DNA of 64,000 nt from Pseudoalteromonas rubra (GTDB lineage Bacteria; Pseudomonadota; Gammaproteobacteria; Enterobacterales; Alteromonadaceae), in NCBI RefSeq assembly GCF_000238295.3, contig NZ_AHCD03000020.1:372001-436000 (forward strand), given 5' to 3'. The position numbers and the translations under genes are program-made. The notes beneath the pieces were generated by a model that searched no databases, had not been told where the DNA came from, and saw only the letters and a list, made by a program, of their open reading frames with translations. Positions 51,481 to 62,200 of the stretch are shown one piece after another; positions within the stretch are counted from its first letter, which is position 1; every line of letters starts with the position of its first letter.

Positions 51481-52818
51481 TTATCCAAGCAATGCACGGT
51501 AGTTATTGATGGCACTAACCTTTTCTTCACGGATCAGGGTTACCAGGTCCAGCCCCTCGTCCTGCCAGCGCGCAGGGATCGCCATCTTATCAATTTGGAA
51601 TTCGTCAGAGTCTGCATTCATCACACAGAGCTCGTCGTGTATCGCAAAAACACCATGGTCAAACGATTTGCCCGGCGCTGCTTGTTGAATATAAAACCTT
51701 TCTCTTTGATTTAATGCCGCTTTTTTAAGTGCTCTGTGATGACAATAGGGGTTATTGCCTCGCTTGCCAAAAAACACATGTGCAGTCCAGTGACAGCCAG
51801 CACGGCAAACTGCTGCAAATTCGCAGTTCGCGCATTCGCCCCACAAATGCCGGGTGGCATCTTCAGGGGTGGTGACGTCATTGATGCGTAGCTCAGGGCT
51901 ATTTTGATAGATATCTTGTAATGTACGTTCGCGAATGTTGCCGCCGGTATAGGCCTCGCTCGGTAATGAGGGACAGCCTTTGATACTGCCGTCAGCTTCT
52001 ATGCCGATGGCGTTTTGACCTGCACTGCAACCCCGTGAGAACGCCCATTTGGGGTCGGATGCAATGGGCTCTCTGAGTAACCTTTCGTAGGGCCCAAAGT
52101 AGCCAATATTATTCCCCATGTGTACCCGCATCCCTTCACGGTTGCCGCGTTTTGACAGGTATGCCAGCAGCGGGAAGACATCGAGTAATTCATATGGCTG
52201 GAGTAAAATATGGGCATTTTCAACAGCGTTGCCCATGGGCACCGTCAGGGCCAATTGCCAGGCTGATATTCCGGCTGTAAGCAGCGCTTCGTACAAAGTG
52301 GGGAGTTCTGCAATTGATTCGCGATTGACCTGTGAGTTACAGCCTACCGGGATCCCTGCTTCGCGCAGGTGCGCAATGGTTTCAAAACACTTCTGCCAGG
52401 CGCCTTGTTTTCCTCTGAGCAGGTCGTGGCTGCGCTCCATCCCGTCAATGGATAAAGAGACCGCCGCAATACCTGCTTCCTTCATCCGTTTAGCTGTGCC
52501 GAGAGAAATCCCGTAGCCGCCCGTTGTCATGGTCGCTTTCATGCCTTTTTTGGTGATCTCTGCTGCGATCTCCAACCAGTCGGGACGCATAAATGCTTCG
52601 CCGCCGATTAGGGTGACTTCTTTAATGCCCAGTTCAGCCATCTGCGCGACTAAATCCAGTGCTTCACTGGTGGATAACTCATCGACTCGGGCATTGCCCG
52701 CCCTGGAACCGCAATGGTTACAAGCCAGGTTACATTTCAATGTAATTTCCCAAACCGCATAAGTTTGTCTGTATGCCGCATTGATTCGGATATCAGATCT
52801 GTGCGTTAAATCAGTCAT
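51481..52818 (-). CDS. Radical SAM/SPASM peptide maturase
   Basis: The 445-residue enzyme carries the radical SAM site Cys29-x3-Cys33-x2-Cys36 (KCNLACNHC) and GGEAFMRPD, the GGE motif for SAM. The SPASM domain is complete: Cys264-x12-G-x4-Cys282, then Cys329-x2-Cys332-x5-Cys338-x3-Cys342, and Cys359, enough for two auxiliary 4Fe-4S clusters. SPASM proteins mostly modify ribosomal peptides (AlbA, PqqE, MftC, cyclophane synthases) or sulfatases. A tail of about 85 residues with no known motif follows. The start has a strong AGGGG site. A 59-residue peptide gene lies 46 bp upstream on the same strand and is the evident substrate candidate. No dedicated protease or exporter gene is next to it. 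The reaction is not predictable from sequence. Confidence 0.93.
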   Translation of the reverse strand: MTDLTHRSDIRINAAYRQTYAVWEITLKCNLACNHCGSRAGNARVDELSTSEALDLVAQMAELGIKEVTLIGGEAFMRPDWLEIAAEITKKGMKATMTTGGYGISLGTAKRMKEAGIAAVSLSIDGMERSHDLLRGKQGAWQKCFETIAHLREAGIPVGCNSQVNRESIAELPTLYEALLTAGISAWQLALTVPMGNAVENAHILLQPYELLDVFPLLAYLSKRGNREGMRVHMGNNIGYFGPYERLLREPIASDPKWAFSRGCSAGQNAIGIEADGSIKGCPSLPSEAYTGGNIRERTLQDIYQNSPELRINDVTTPEDATRHLWGECANCEFAAVCRAGCHWTAHVFFGKRGNNPYCHHRALKKAALNQRERFYIQQAAPGKSFDHGVFAIHDELCVMNADSDEFQIDKMAIPARWQDEGLDLVTLIREEKVSAINNYRALLG

Positions 52819-52864
52819 ATTTGCCCCTAATCAGTTATGGTTGTGCGTGTTATGAAGCTGGCAA

Positions 52865-53044
52865 TTAGTCAGCCAGGCTTGAACCGTAGATCTGCACGCC
52901 AGGGCCAGTTGAATCTGCACCCATCGCATCTTGCTCAGCGCCTTTACTTTGATAGGTGTTGCTTAGCTTTGAGCCTCCTTCGATTTTTGCCAGCAATTGC
53001 TCTGCTTCAATAACCGCTTTTTTGTTTTGCTTTGTTGTTTTCAT
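52865..53044 (-). CDS. Putative RiPP precursor peptide for the adjacent radical SAM/SPASM enzyme
   Basis: The 59-codon frame starts at ATG 53044 behind GAGGT (6-nt spacing) and ends at 52865. The first 22 residues form a Lys-rich amphipathic helix (MKTTKQNKKAVIEAEQLLAK) leading to IEGGS, where a leader could end. The remaining 35 residues are small and polar: KLSNTYQSKGAEQDA, then MGADSTGPG and VQIYGSSLAD. There is no cysteine, so thioether (sactipeptide) chemistry is excluded. Candidates for modification are Tyr31, Gln51, Ile52 and Tyr53, the last in an IYG context. It has no signal peptide. Codon use, RBS and position argue that it is expressed. No similar peptide is known to me; the precursor role is inferred from context. 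Confidence 0.78.
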   Translation of the reverse strand: MKTTKQNKKAVIEAEQLLAKIEGGSKLSNTYQSKGAEQDAMGADSTGPGVQIYGSSLAD

Positions 53045-53076
53045 GGTATTACCTCGAAATAAGTTAAAATGAATTT

Positions 53077-53090
53077 AGGTCAGATGACCT
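53077..53090. promoter_or_regulatory. Inverted repeat upstream of the peptide gene
   Basis: AGGTCA and TGACCT are separated by GA, forming a 6-2-6 inverted repeat 32 bp before the peptide start codon. It lies in the 5' leader or near the promoter, so it may be an operator; no known regulator is assigned. Confidence 0.45.
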
Positions 53091-53283
53091 GCCGGTTGCA
53101 GTACAGTGCCACCGGGCACCGGGTAGGAAAAGCCGGTACAAGTTCAATCCTGCGAGGTCGGTGTCCAGCTGTCAAAATGACGAAATAACTTCAATATCAA
53201 ATAAAATCAAATGTTTATCTCAATAAATTATTGAGTGAATTGAACTTGATAAGGTTTGATAAGCGGGCAGGGAAGCAGGGCAC

Positions 53284-53297
53284 TCAGTGATCACTGA
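53284..53297. promoter_or_regulatory. Perfect 14-bp palindrome, possible operator
   Basis: TCAGTGATCACTGA is a perfect palindrome located about 240 bp before the peptide start and 180 bp after the end of the LysR gene. It is the most symmetrical element of the region. A binding role is inferred only from symmetry and position. Confidence 0.4.
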
Positions 53298-53479
53298 CGC
53301 TCCTGCGTGGAGTATGATAACCCGTGAAGCGAGCAAGAAATGGCCAAAAACAGCAGTATCGCAAAGTAAAGGTGGCGAGTTTATTTATTGCGTGCGTGTA
53401 CAGGATACAGGCTTTGTCGACGACTGATTAGCAGGTTTATAGTGCGTAAAGTCTGGCTGTTGCTTTGATATCAGTGCAC

Positions 53480-54382
53480 TTACTTTGCCGGTGTATCCAT
53501 CAGCTCACTTAACCCTGTTTTAAGGTGTGATAAGAGCGCAGTGACTTTTTTCTGAGGGTATTTGCGACCTGAGTAAAACGCATATAACACCAGGTCTTCC
53601 GGCGCATGGTCTAACGTGAGCTCACTTAAAGTGCCAGCCTCCAGCTCTGCCTCGCACATATGCCGTGGCAAAATGGCAAAGCCCAGTCCCCGGATTGCGG
53701 CGGCCTTGGCCATGTGACCACTATTCACTTTATAACTGGATTGCACATACAAGGTTTTATTGTGTTTGAATCGCCACGGGGTACCTTGTAGCACGGTCAG
53801 GCTGGTAATACAGGGCACTTTACTGAGTGTATCCAGCGAGTGCACATGGGCATGACGGTGCAGCAGCTCAGGAGCACCCACAACACAGCTGGGCAGGTGC
53901 AGAAGGGCTTGCGCTATCCAGCCCGAGTCCTCCAGTGTGCCCCGGCCAAAGCGCACAACCAGATCTAATCCCTCCAGCATGCCTTCAGTGGGATTTAATT
54001 GTGTGTCACAACTGAGTTGTATATCAGGGTGTTGGTGGCAGAAATCGGCAATAAGCGTTGCCAGTACTGGCAAATCTGGTGTGACCAGGTTGAGGTGGCC
54101 AGACAACGCATCATTGTGCTGAGACACCTCTGTCAGTGCATCATCCATTGTTTGAATGAGCGGCTTAAGTGTTTGATAAAGTTGTTTGCCTGCCGCTGTC
54201 GGGCGCATTTTTCGCGTTGTTCGCTCCAGCAGCCGGGTATTTAAGTGTTGCTCCAGCAGGGCCACATGGCGGCTGATATTAGATGTGGGCAGCTGGCGAT
54301 GCTGTGCAGCCTGCTTAAAGCTTAACTTTTCATAGACTGCGGCAAAGCTCAATAGCCACTGAATATCGGTCCTTTCGATCAT
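53480..54382 (-). CDS. LysR-family transcriptional regulator
   Basis: From ATG 54382 (MIERTD) the protein has 300 residues; a GTG at 54397 would add five. The N-terminal winged helix-turn-helix spans about residues 5-63 (LSFAAVYEKLSFKQAAQHRQLPTSNISRHVALLE, quoted in part: SFKQAAQH and SNISRHVALLEQHL), followed by the linker RTTRKMRPTAAG. The effector-binding domain is of the CrgA/DsdC-like type used by many LysR proteins (GHLNLVTPDLPV, AAAIRGLGFAILPRHM). Its usual target would be a divergent gene, but the next rightward gene starts 351 bp away, at 54734. It lies upstream of the peptide gene on the same strand. Confidence 0.93.
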   Translation of the reverse strand: MIERTDIQWLLSFAAVYEKLSFKQAAQHRQLPTSNISRHVALLEQHLNTRLLERTTRKMRPTAAGKQLYQTLKPLIQTMDDALTEVSQHNDALSGHLNLVTPDLPVLATLIADFCHQHPDIQLSCDTQLNPTEGMLEGLDLVVRFGRGTLEDSGWIAQALLHLPSCVVGAPELLHRHAHVHSLDTLSKVPCITSLTVLQGTPWRFKHNKTLYVQSSYKVNSGHMAKAAAIRGLGFAILPRHMCEAELEAGTLSELTLDHAPEDLVLYAFYSGRKYPQKKVTALLSHLKTGLSELMDTPAK

Positions 54383-54733
54383 CAAGTATCTCAGCACATG
54401 GATTTAAAGCGGTATTTTATCATGCTTATCCATTTGGCTGCTTTACCACACTGCATTCAGATACTGAAATAAGTGAACAATGAAAAAAGGAATGACGACA
54501 CGCCAACAAATACTTTGTACCGGTAATTGCATTAAGTGTGTCTTGTGCTCGGTTTTATTAATTGACTAAGCCTCTTAATTTGTATTTTTTATCTATTAAA
54601 TAGGCTGTTTAAAGGATTGTTTTGATTTTTCATCAGGTTTTAGGTGTTTTCTTTGTTTTATAGTTGTGATTTATGCAGTTATGAAATATCCTTTCGCGCT
54701 TTTCTGTCCAGCGTTTCTAAAAAGGAGAATTTG
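54383..54733. other. AT-rich intergenic region before the RHS-type locus
   Basis: These 351 bases separate the leftward LysR gene from the rightward exported-protein gene. The right two-thirds are strongly AT-rich (for example TTTAATTTGTATTTTTTATC-like stretches near 54570-54600), unlike the core genome nearby. Promoters for both directions must lie here; no specific site is assigned. Confidence 0.5.
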
Positions 54734-56203
54734 GTGTCCAAATTTTATGTCGCTTTCTTGGCTGTTTTGTCCTTGAATGTATTTGCCCAATTTGAACAGG
54801 CATATGCGCCTGTACGAGTGGGTAAGAGCACTGTGTTTATTCCGATAGACCTTAAACCGGAAAATTCAGCACAAGTATGGTCAATGAGAATTGAAGATGG
54901 ATATAAGTTAACCTGGTCCAGATCTCAAGATGCTGATTATTATGAGGTGGTATATCGTTACAAGGACACTTTAGGCCAGATAAAAACGGATACCATTCGA
55001 GTAAATGGGCTTAACTACACGCTGAAACCAAAAGGAACTGTGCAAGGCGCGATTCAAGTCAGAGCATGTCATCGATATGGCTGTTCCAGCCTCAGCTATA
55101 CGCGACCCCAAAGCGAGAGTCAGCTGATATTACAAGCCTTAACAACGGAGCAAACGAGCGCCAGTAGCATCAAAGTTTCATGGCGTACACTCGGTGCTAC
55201 AAGCGTCACGTTGCAGGAAAAAATTGATAACAGAGTCACCAGTTCGACCTATGGGCTGTCTCCGTCAGCTGGCTCGGCACATGTGTCGATCCAAAACGGA
55301 CAACGCAAGACGGTAACAATATATGCCTATGGTTTTGATGGTAATAAAGTTTCTCGCTCTGTGAATCTTGCTGGTCAGTTCAAAGACAGCACGCGTACAC
55401 AAGGTGTGAAACATGACGATTATCTTCAGCCGTTTTATCAGTTGAATTACTCTATTGTTGAACGAAGTGTGTTGTACACAGCTAACTCTATCTACTTCGC
55501 TACGCGAGACTTCAAGCTGTATCGTTTTGATAAAAAAGATAAAATTAATTATAAACAGACGCCGACTTGGGTAGTTAATACGGATGGCATGGTGGCAAAC
55601 AGGCCTGTTCTGGACAGTGACTCGCTCTATTATACCGCCAGCTATACACCTCGCTCTTATGTTGATGGCAAACATCAATCAGTCGAATATTCTGGTCAGG
55701 TATGTTCCCTTAATGTTGCAACGACAGCCAATGCCCCGACACCTAGCTGTACTCATATGACCACGAATGTGGTTGCCAGCCCTGTGTTGGTTAAACAAGA
55801 AGCTCGTACTTTTAGCAATGGTTTTCGCTTATTCAGTCGCAGCGCCGCGGACAACGCACAGTTCGGTTTGTATGTTTTCGGAAAAGATGGTCAAGTTAAA
55901 ATACTCGATCCTCGAGACATTGGACTGGAAATTCATAGCACGTCCGTGCCATTGAACGGTATGAATCAAGGTGTGTTGGCTACACCGGAAGTATATCTCT
56001 CCAAAAACAGCAACAGCAAAAATCAATTCGTCATTAAAAGTGGTAATAAAATCAGGGGCATTGCGGTACCAAATAGCAACGAAATTACCAGTCAGTATGA
56101 AAAGTCAGCCCGAGCACTGCTGCAAAGTGTCGGCATAGAGTTCGAGCAACGCTCGGCAGAAGAAAAGCAAGTAATGCAGGTATTGTGGGAAAAGGAGCTG
56201 TAA
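54734..56203 (+). CDS. Exported partner protein of the RHS-type giant protein
   Basis: I start at GTG 54734, 5 nt after the strong AAAAAGGAGA site, giving a 489-residue protein with a good signal peptide (MSKFYVAFLAVLSLNVFAQ). An open frame reaches back to 54644 but would bury the signal. The N-terminal half contains two fibronectin type III-like units (DGYKLTWSRSQDADYYEVVY and ASSIKVSWRTLGATSVTLQ). The C-terminal half looks like part of a PQQ-type beta-propeller (SIYFATRDFKLYRFDKK, ATPEVYLSKNSNSKNQFV). The giant protein downstream has the same two kinds of module, and its start lies 1 bp after this stop. A partner, adhesin or export-helper role is inferred. Family unknown. Confidence 0.8.
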   Translation: MSKFYVAFLAVLSLNVFAQFEQAYAPVRVGKSTVFIPIDLKPENSAQVWSMRIEDGYKLTWSRSQDADYYEVVYRYKDTLGQIKTDTIRVNGLNYTLKPKGTVQGAIQVRACHRYGCSSLSYTRPQSESQLILQALTTEQTSASSIKVSWRTLGATSVTLQEKIDNRVTSSTYGLSPSAGSAHVSIQNGQRKTVTIYAYGFDGNKVSRSVNLAGQFKDSTRTQGVKHDDYLQPFYQLNYSIVERSVLYTANSIYFATRDFKLYRFDKKDKINYKQTPTWVVNTDGMVANRPVLDSDSLYYTASYTPRSYVDGKHQSVEYSGQVCSLNVATTANAPTPSCTHMTTNVVASPVLVKQEARTFSNGFRLFSRSAADNAQFGLYVFGKDGQVKILDPRDIGLEIHSTSVPLNGMNQGVLATPEVYLSKNSNSKNQFVIKSGNKIRGIAVPNSNEITSQYEKSARALLQSVGIEFEQRSAEEKQVMQVLWEKEL

Positions 56204-56204
56204 T

Positions 56205-59200
56205 ATGACCCGGTTAATTAATAAGTATGTGCCATTACTGCTGACAAGTGTTTTGGCGACCAAAGCCTGGGCTGGCGCAAGTTGTGTCGATACGGCTGCT
56301 TCTGCTTATGTTAATGAACAGGTTTCCATTAAGTTGGTACAACCCAATACGAGTAACCCGTATAAGCACACCTTCAAGTCACTCTATGTTGGTAAGTTGA
56401 AGCTCGATACTGATGATATTAATTATGAAGGTCGCCTTGATTACAAGTTTGCCAACACAGGTAGTTACACTTTCAAAACAACACTGTCTCATTGCTATGG
56501 ACCCGGCTACTGTGCTGAAACAGTGTGCACAAAATCCATCTCCGTCAAAGAGCGAAAGAAACCGGTCATTGTTTCTACCAGTATGGTACCACAGAGCTCA
56601 GATGTCGCACTCAAAGCTAACTTGACGTTTAGGGTGAGTACAAAAGATGCAAAACAGATTAAAATGTATCGGAAAACAGGAGATGGACCATGGGAGTATT
56701 CGCACTCGTGCTCTAGCATCGACGGTGTCAATGCAGGTTGTAGCATAGGTGGGCAGGCAACTGAATATACTACGTACAGCAGAAAAGCAGTCGCGGTAAA
56801 TGGACACCTGGAGACGACATCGGATGTCTTTACATGGTCCAGTGTAGGTACCAATGAATCACCAAGCGTATCAATCTCGGTCGCGGACAGCCAGGTGAAT
56901 AGCGGTAACGCGACTAAGGTGACAATAACGGCGTCTGATCCTGATGGTAACCCTGCATTTCATATATCTGATGTACTTTTGAGGGGAGCTAATGGTCGTT
57001 GGGAATCCAAAAAAGAACACTGTTTACCAAATAAAGGGCAGTCAAAGTCGAACTCGGTGCAGTGTGAGCTGACCACGGCAAACCTCTCGACAAAAACTAC
57101 TTTTCAGGCAAAAGTAATAGATACAGGAGGTGCCGTTACCTCGAACGCGATTGACGTATCGATAAATAACCGGCCAAGTATAGAGTCATTGTCTGTTACA
57201 AGTAATGGCGTTGCTACTGATTACTTTAACAAAAACAGTAGTGTCTCTATTTCAACCAGTGCGACAGACAGTAACGGCAATTTGAGCACAATACAGATAT
57301 GTGTTGCGCCAGGGTTATCGGTCAATACCGAAGTTGCATGTGGTTCTTCTGCACAATGGGCAAGTTGTACAGGTTCTCCTTGTACTGTCACTGGTAATTT
57401 CTCTGAACACGGTGCATATACTATTTACAGTCGTGCCGAAGATGAGCTGGGTGCTGCTCATTCTAGTGCTCCGAAAGTGGTTTATGTATTGTCAGATTTT
57501 GGCATATATGTTGAACCGCAAAGTGTACAAACGGAATATGTAGTTGAAGATCCCGCAACACCACAGACAATTAGCTGGAGTGTGATTGCCAACAAAGTTT
57601 ATTCCTCAGGTAATAAGGTGGCTGGGTTCCGAATTGTGCCTAACGGGAACCCTGCTCATGCGGTAACTCCAGACGTCCCAGAGCTGGCCAATGGCCCACA
57701 AAGTATCACTGAGGCCTGTGATGACGGTCTGTGTCGTTTTACACTAAACTGGAAACCTACAGACGCAACTTATGGTAGCCCCATTCAATTCTATATAAAC
57801 GCGATAGATGAAAATGGTTCTGTACAGTCTACGGATGTTATATCGACTGAAATAATGTCATTGTTACCGCAGATCCCGCCCGTTCCAAGTGTTAGCGTTG
57901 AATTTGACGAAAGCAGCAATCGGTATGTGGCTGCCATTACGGGAATGGGGCATGCCAGTGAAGCAAAAATTGCGGTGTATATTGGCGGAGTCAAAACACT
58001 AGATAGCACGGACAAGAACAACAGTCGCGCTTGGTATGTGCCTAGTACTTATGAAGACAATGGCAAATCCCTCAGAGTATGTGCTAAAGGAGTTGCTGTA
58101 AGTACTCATGGCAACTCTGAAAGTCACACCTATGGATGTTCTAAAACGTTAACTATTGAACACAACAATATGCCTGACGTCTCCTTGTTTGATATGAGTT
58201 ATAGCCAATTTGGCGGTCCATATGTACTAAAATGGCGTGGGGGAGCGGCCTATTATAAAGTGTATCGTTGGGCTGGACACATAGCTGATGAACCGGCGTC
58301 ACTCGTTCCTTTACAGGACAACGTAAAGGCGAATACAACCACGATCACCCATGTTCCTCAAGGAACACATACCTATCGTTTATCTGCTTGTAATGGCCCG
58401 AATCAATGTACGGATTCTCCGCCTTTAGTGGTAGAGCATATTGCTCCAATTATCGCCAGTGCCAGCGTGAATGAGGATAATCGTCAGCTTGTATTGGGGG
58501 GAGCTGGTTTTTCTGCTCATGCAGGGCGTTTGTTTGCTCAAATTGAAAATACCTCTGAGACGCATGAAATTATACTTGGGGATATTACCGTGTCTGCTTC
58601 TGGTGGGGTGTTAACGGCGCAACTGACTGAGCGCTTGTTTGAAGGCTACCAAAATAAGGGACTGCTTGTTGAATATCGTAACCAGGTGTCTTGCTTAAAC
58701 AATGATGTGAATAGCAACTATGTCGGAAAAGTGATGTGTGTTGATTCTCGCTTAACTTATAAAGTGAGAGTGGATGATCAGTCTCCGGACACCATCATCG
58801 ACATGACGGAAAACAATTTCACAATTAGTGACAGCGGGTATGTTTATGTGGGAGCGTCAAAAACTGCACGTGATTCAGGTGATGCTCCCTTTTATGAAGT
58901 CGGTGATTACAGCAATACTGTAACCGGGTTATATGTATATAATCAAAACTCGGACGACGGCGGTTGGGTATTTTCGACCAATGATATCGACGACAAGACG
59001 GATGATCAGGTAATAGGTAAACCCTTGGTGATTCCGTCTGATGGTATTGATCACGTTTATTTTGGTGCGCAAAACCATAAGGTCTACAAGTTTACTCATA
59101 ACCCACAAAATAATTCGGGTAGCGGGTTTAAATTCATCTGGGACCAGATCACTGGAGGACCCAATACAGCAGGTCTGCAGACGGATGCTATCGGTAACAT

Positions 59201-62200
59201 TTACGTAGGCTCTATGGATCAACGCTTATATTCATTGTTACCTGAAACCGGTCAGATCAACTGGCATTATTCATTTGCCCCGTCAGGCGGCATCCATGCG
59301 CTGTCAGGGGTAGGTCCGGACGGCTTGGCTGCTGTAACTACGCAGGACGGTGAAATGACTATGATTGACCGAACCCTGATCGATAAAAACGCAGTAAGCT
59401 GGTCACGTCTGGATGATTATCTGGAAATGGCAAACCCCGGGTGGGAACCGCCAGCGAGTTATCTTGAAGCGAATATCATTGGGCACTTGTTAATTGCCGT
59501 GCATCAACGTTTACCAAGTAAGAATGAAATTGCTGCATTGTCTTATGCGCACTTAAATGGTCATTCACTGGAAGAGGTGGTGAACGCGATTATTAATGCG
59601 CAAGTTGAGTGCCAACAGAACTGCGCAGATGCGATTGCATTACGTGGGTCTGACAATCTCGCCTTTACTCAAGTGCTCATAAGAAGACTAATGGACCAGC
59701 ATATTTCTGCGACAACAACAGTCTTGGGCAAAACAGCTGAGCAGTGGGCACAGATGCTCGATACTGCGCAGCTACGCAGAGCTGAATTGGTGCTGCTGTT
59801 ACAGCAACCAACCTACAAAAACCATAGCGACACGATACAAGAGCTATTAAATATCTATTTTGGCTATTGCTTTGGTAGTGAGTGCAACTACTCCCAGGAT
59901 ACGGATAATGATGGGATCCCAAATCTGGTCGAAATAGAGAATGGTACGTCTGTGAACAATCCTATTGATGGATTGGCGGCACCAACCATGACCCAGCTGA
60001 CTGATGAGCCGGTCAAGGAGGGTGAACTACTTTTCTCACTTGAAAGTAATGACGAGATTGATTTCTATATTGTGCATTACCAGTTAGACGAAGGAGGTGA
60101 ATCTAAAGACAGAGTGGATGTGGCCATTGATGAAGATGACAACCCTTATCCTAACTTTGCGACCAGGTGGAAAAAAGCGGTGCGCGATGGCACCTATAGT
60201 TTCTATGCTAAGGCGTGTAAAACCACTCAGGTTCAGAACCAAAACTACAACTCGTGCAGCGTATCTGGCTCTGAGGTGATCACAGTTGAGATAGTGCACA
60301 CACCGAGTGAGTTAGCTCCAAATGTAGTCATCGACAATGCCGCTATGAGTGCTCAGACGGATACCATTAACCTGTCATTGAACGCGGAGCTTACGCCCAC
60401 GATTGGTAACTTTAGAGTCAGTGAAGCTGGTAGTGCAACTTATTCATTACCTATCGAGTTGCCACAGGGGATCGCCGGTGTAACACCTTCAGTTTCGTTA
60501 ATGTATAACTCGCAACAGGGAGATTCGAGCGTTGCTCTGGGCTGGTCATTGAATGCAGGCTCATCTATCTCACGATGCCGCGCTGTGCTGGCAATCGATG
60601 GTTATTCAGGCCCGGTTGCATTTGATGAGACTGATAAATATTGCCTGGATGGCCAGCGTTTGATTGAAGTTGATAACATTGACTGGCCAATCAGCAATGG
60701 GGTCCCAAGTGCCACTTATGTGCTCGAGAAAGACGCGCAACTATTTATAGAGCGATATGACACTGGCAATTCAGAGTACTTTGTTGTTTATGGCAAAGAT
60801 GGATCTAAAAAAGTCTTTGGCGGCGAGAGTGCAAGTGAAGTCAGGGTTGGCCGTGATGATGAGAACATGGCAACTCTGACCTGGTTGTTGGTCCGTGAGT
60901 ACGACAACATGCAATCAGACAGCAGTGTTGTTCAGTATGATTACGCGACCCTGGGTGAAGGAGAGAAAGTCCTAACAACGATCCGCTATAGTGGTTATCG
61001 TGTTGAATTTGACTATGTTGCCTCTAAGGTGCGTAGCCGAACATATATGAACCACGGGAGTCTCTCGCAAAGCGCACGACTGAGTAAAATATGGGTTAAG
61101 ACGTCGGGCTCTACATCGATTGAATTGAGTTCATATGACATTGCAGGCAACACTAGCCAGCCAAATGGAGATGGGCCACGTCGCCTGGATAAGCTACAGC
61201 AGTGCCGCGGTACAATCTGTAAAAAGCCCATTTTATTTGACTACAATGACCTGCCAATTGGTCACGAGTTTAAAAATAGTAGATTACTCTTTGATGCTAA
61301 GCACAATGGTGGCTATAACGAAAGTCAACTCGTTGCATTTACCTTCCTGGATACACAGGGCAATGGTAATCAGGAACTCGCTACTCTGGAGCGTATAGAT
61401 GGTGCAGATAAAGAGTATCAATTATGTATTTGGGCCGGGCAGACAATCGATGACGAACAGCAACTTGGTTGTACCAACATCACGCGAAGTGACAATGATG
61501 ATCAGGTTACTATGCTGGCGATGGATGTTGAAGGAGACGGTAGCCAGTCTTTATGGATCAATAACAAGTCTGATTATGAGGAAGGTTATTTAGGTTATTA
61601 CTGGGACAAAGTCGACTTTGATGGTGCCCGTTTCACATTCGGGTATCCGGAAGTAAAGTACCTGACTGGTAAGTACTTACGTGAAATTAAAACAGCAGAC
61701 TTTAATGGTGATGGGTATGCCGATATTGCTTATAAGAAGCAAAAGGATGACCTGAATCTCTACATAAGGGAGTGGGATCGCCATGCACATATGTTCGTTG
61801 ACGAAGTGGTTATCTCAATAGACACTGAAAAAGAAGTGAAAGCCACTGATAAAGGGAGTGACTGGCAGACCGTTGATATTAACTTTGACGGCCTGGCGGA
61901 TATCATTGCTTTAAGATGTGGTACTGACAAATGTGCGGATGGCCAGCCAAATAGATTGTATGCGTACTTGAATAATGGCGCCGATGCCATGTTTACGCCT
62001 TTTACAATCGCAGCGACAGGCCAATATTTTAGACAGTTCATGTTAACTGATATTAATAGTGATGGTTTCCTGGATATCCTGCTGCAAAGAGCGACCAATG
62101 ACGGTGATTTTGTCTGGAATGCTTATATTGCTAAAGCGGCAGTGAGCAACGAAAAGCCGAGCGGTGCTAATTATCAATTGGTATCGTTTGATTTAGATGG

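Larger units (their letters stand above)
53045..53479. other. Upstream region of the RiPP-like locus
   Basis: These 435 bases between the LysR gene and the peptide gene hold no open frame that I can support. They are AT-rich near 53190-53260 (TTGATT and TATTTGATATT-like elements on the minus strand that could form a promoter) and contain two dyad elements listed separately. Regulation by the neighbouring LysR protein is possible but not shown. Confidence 0.5.
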
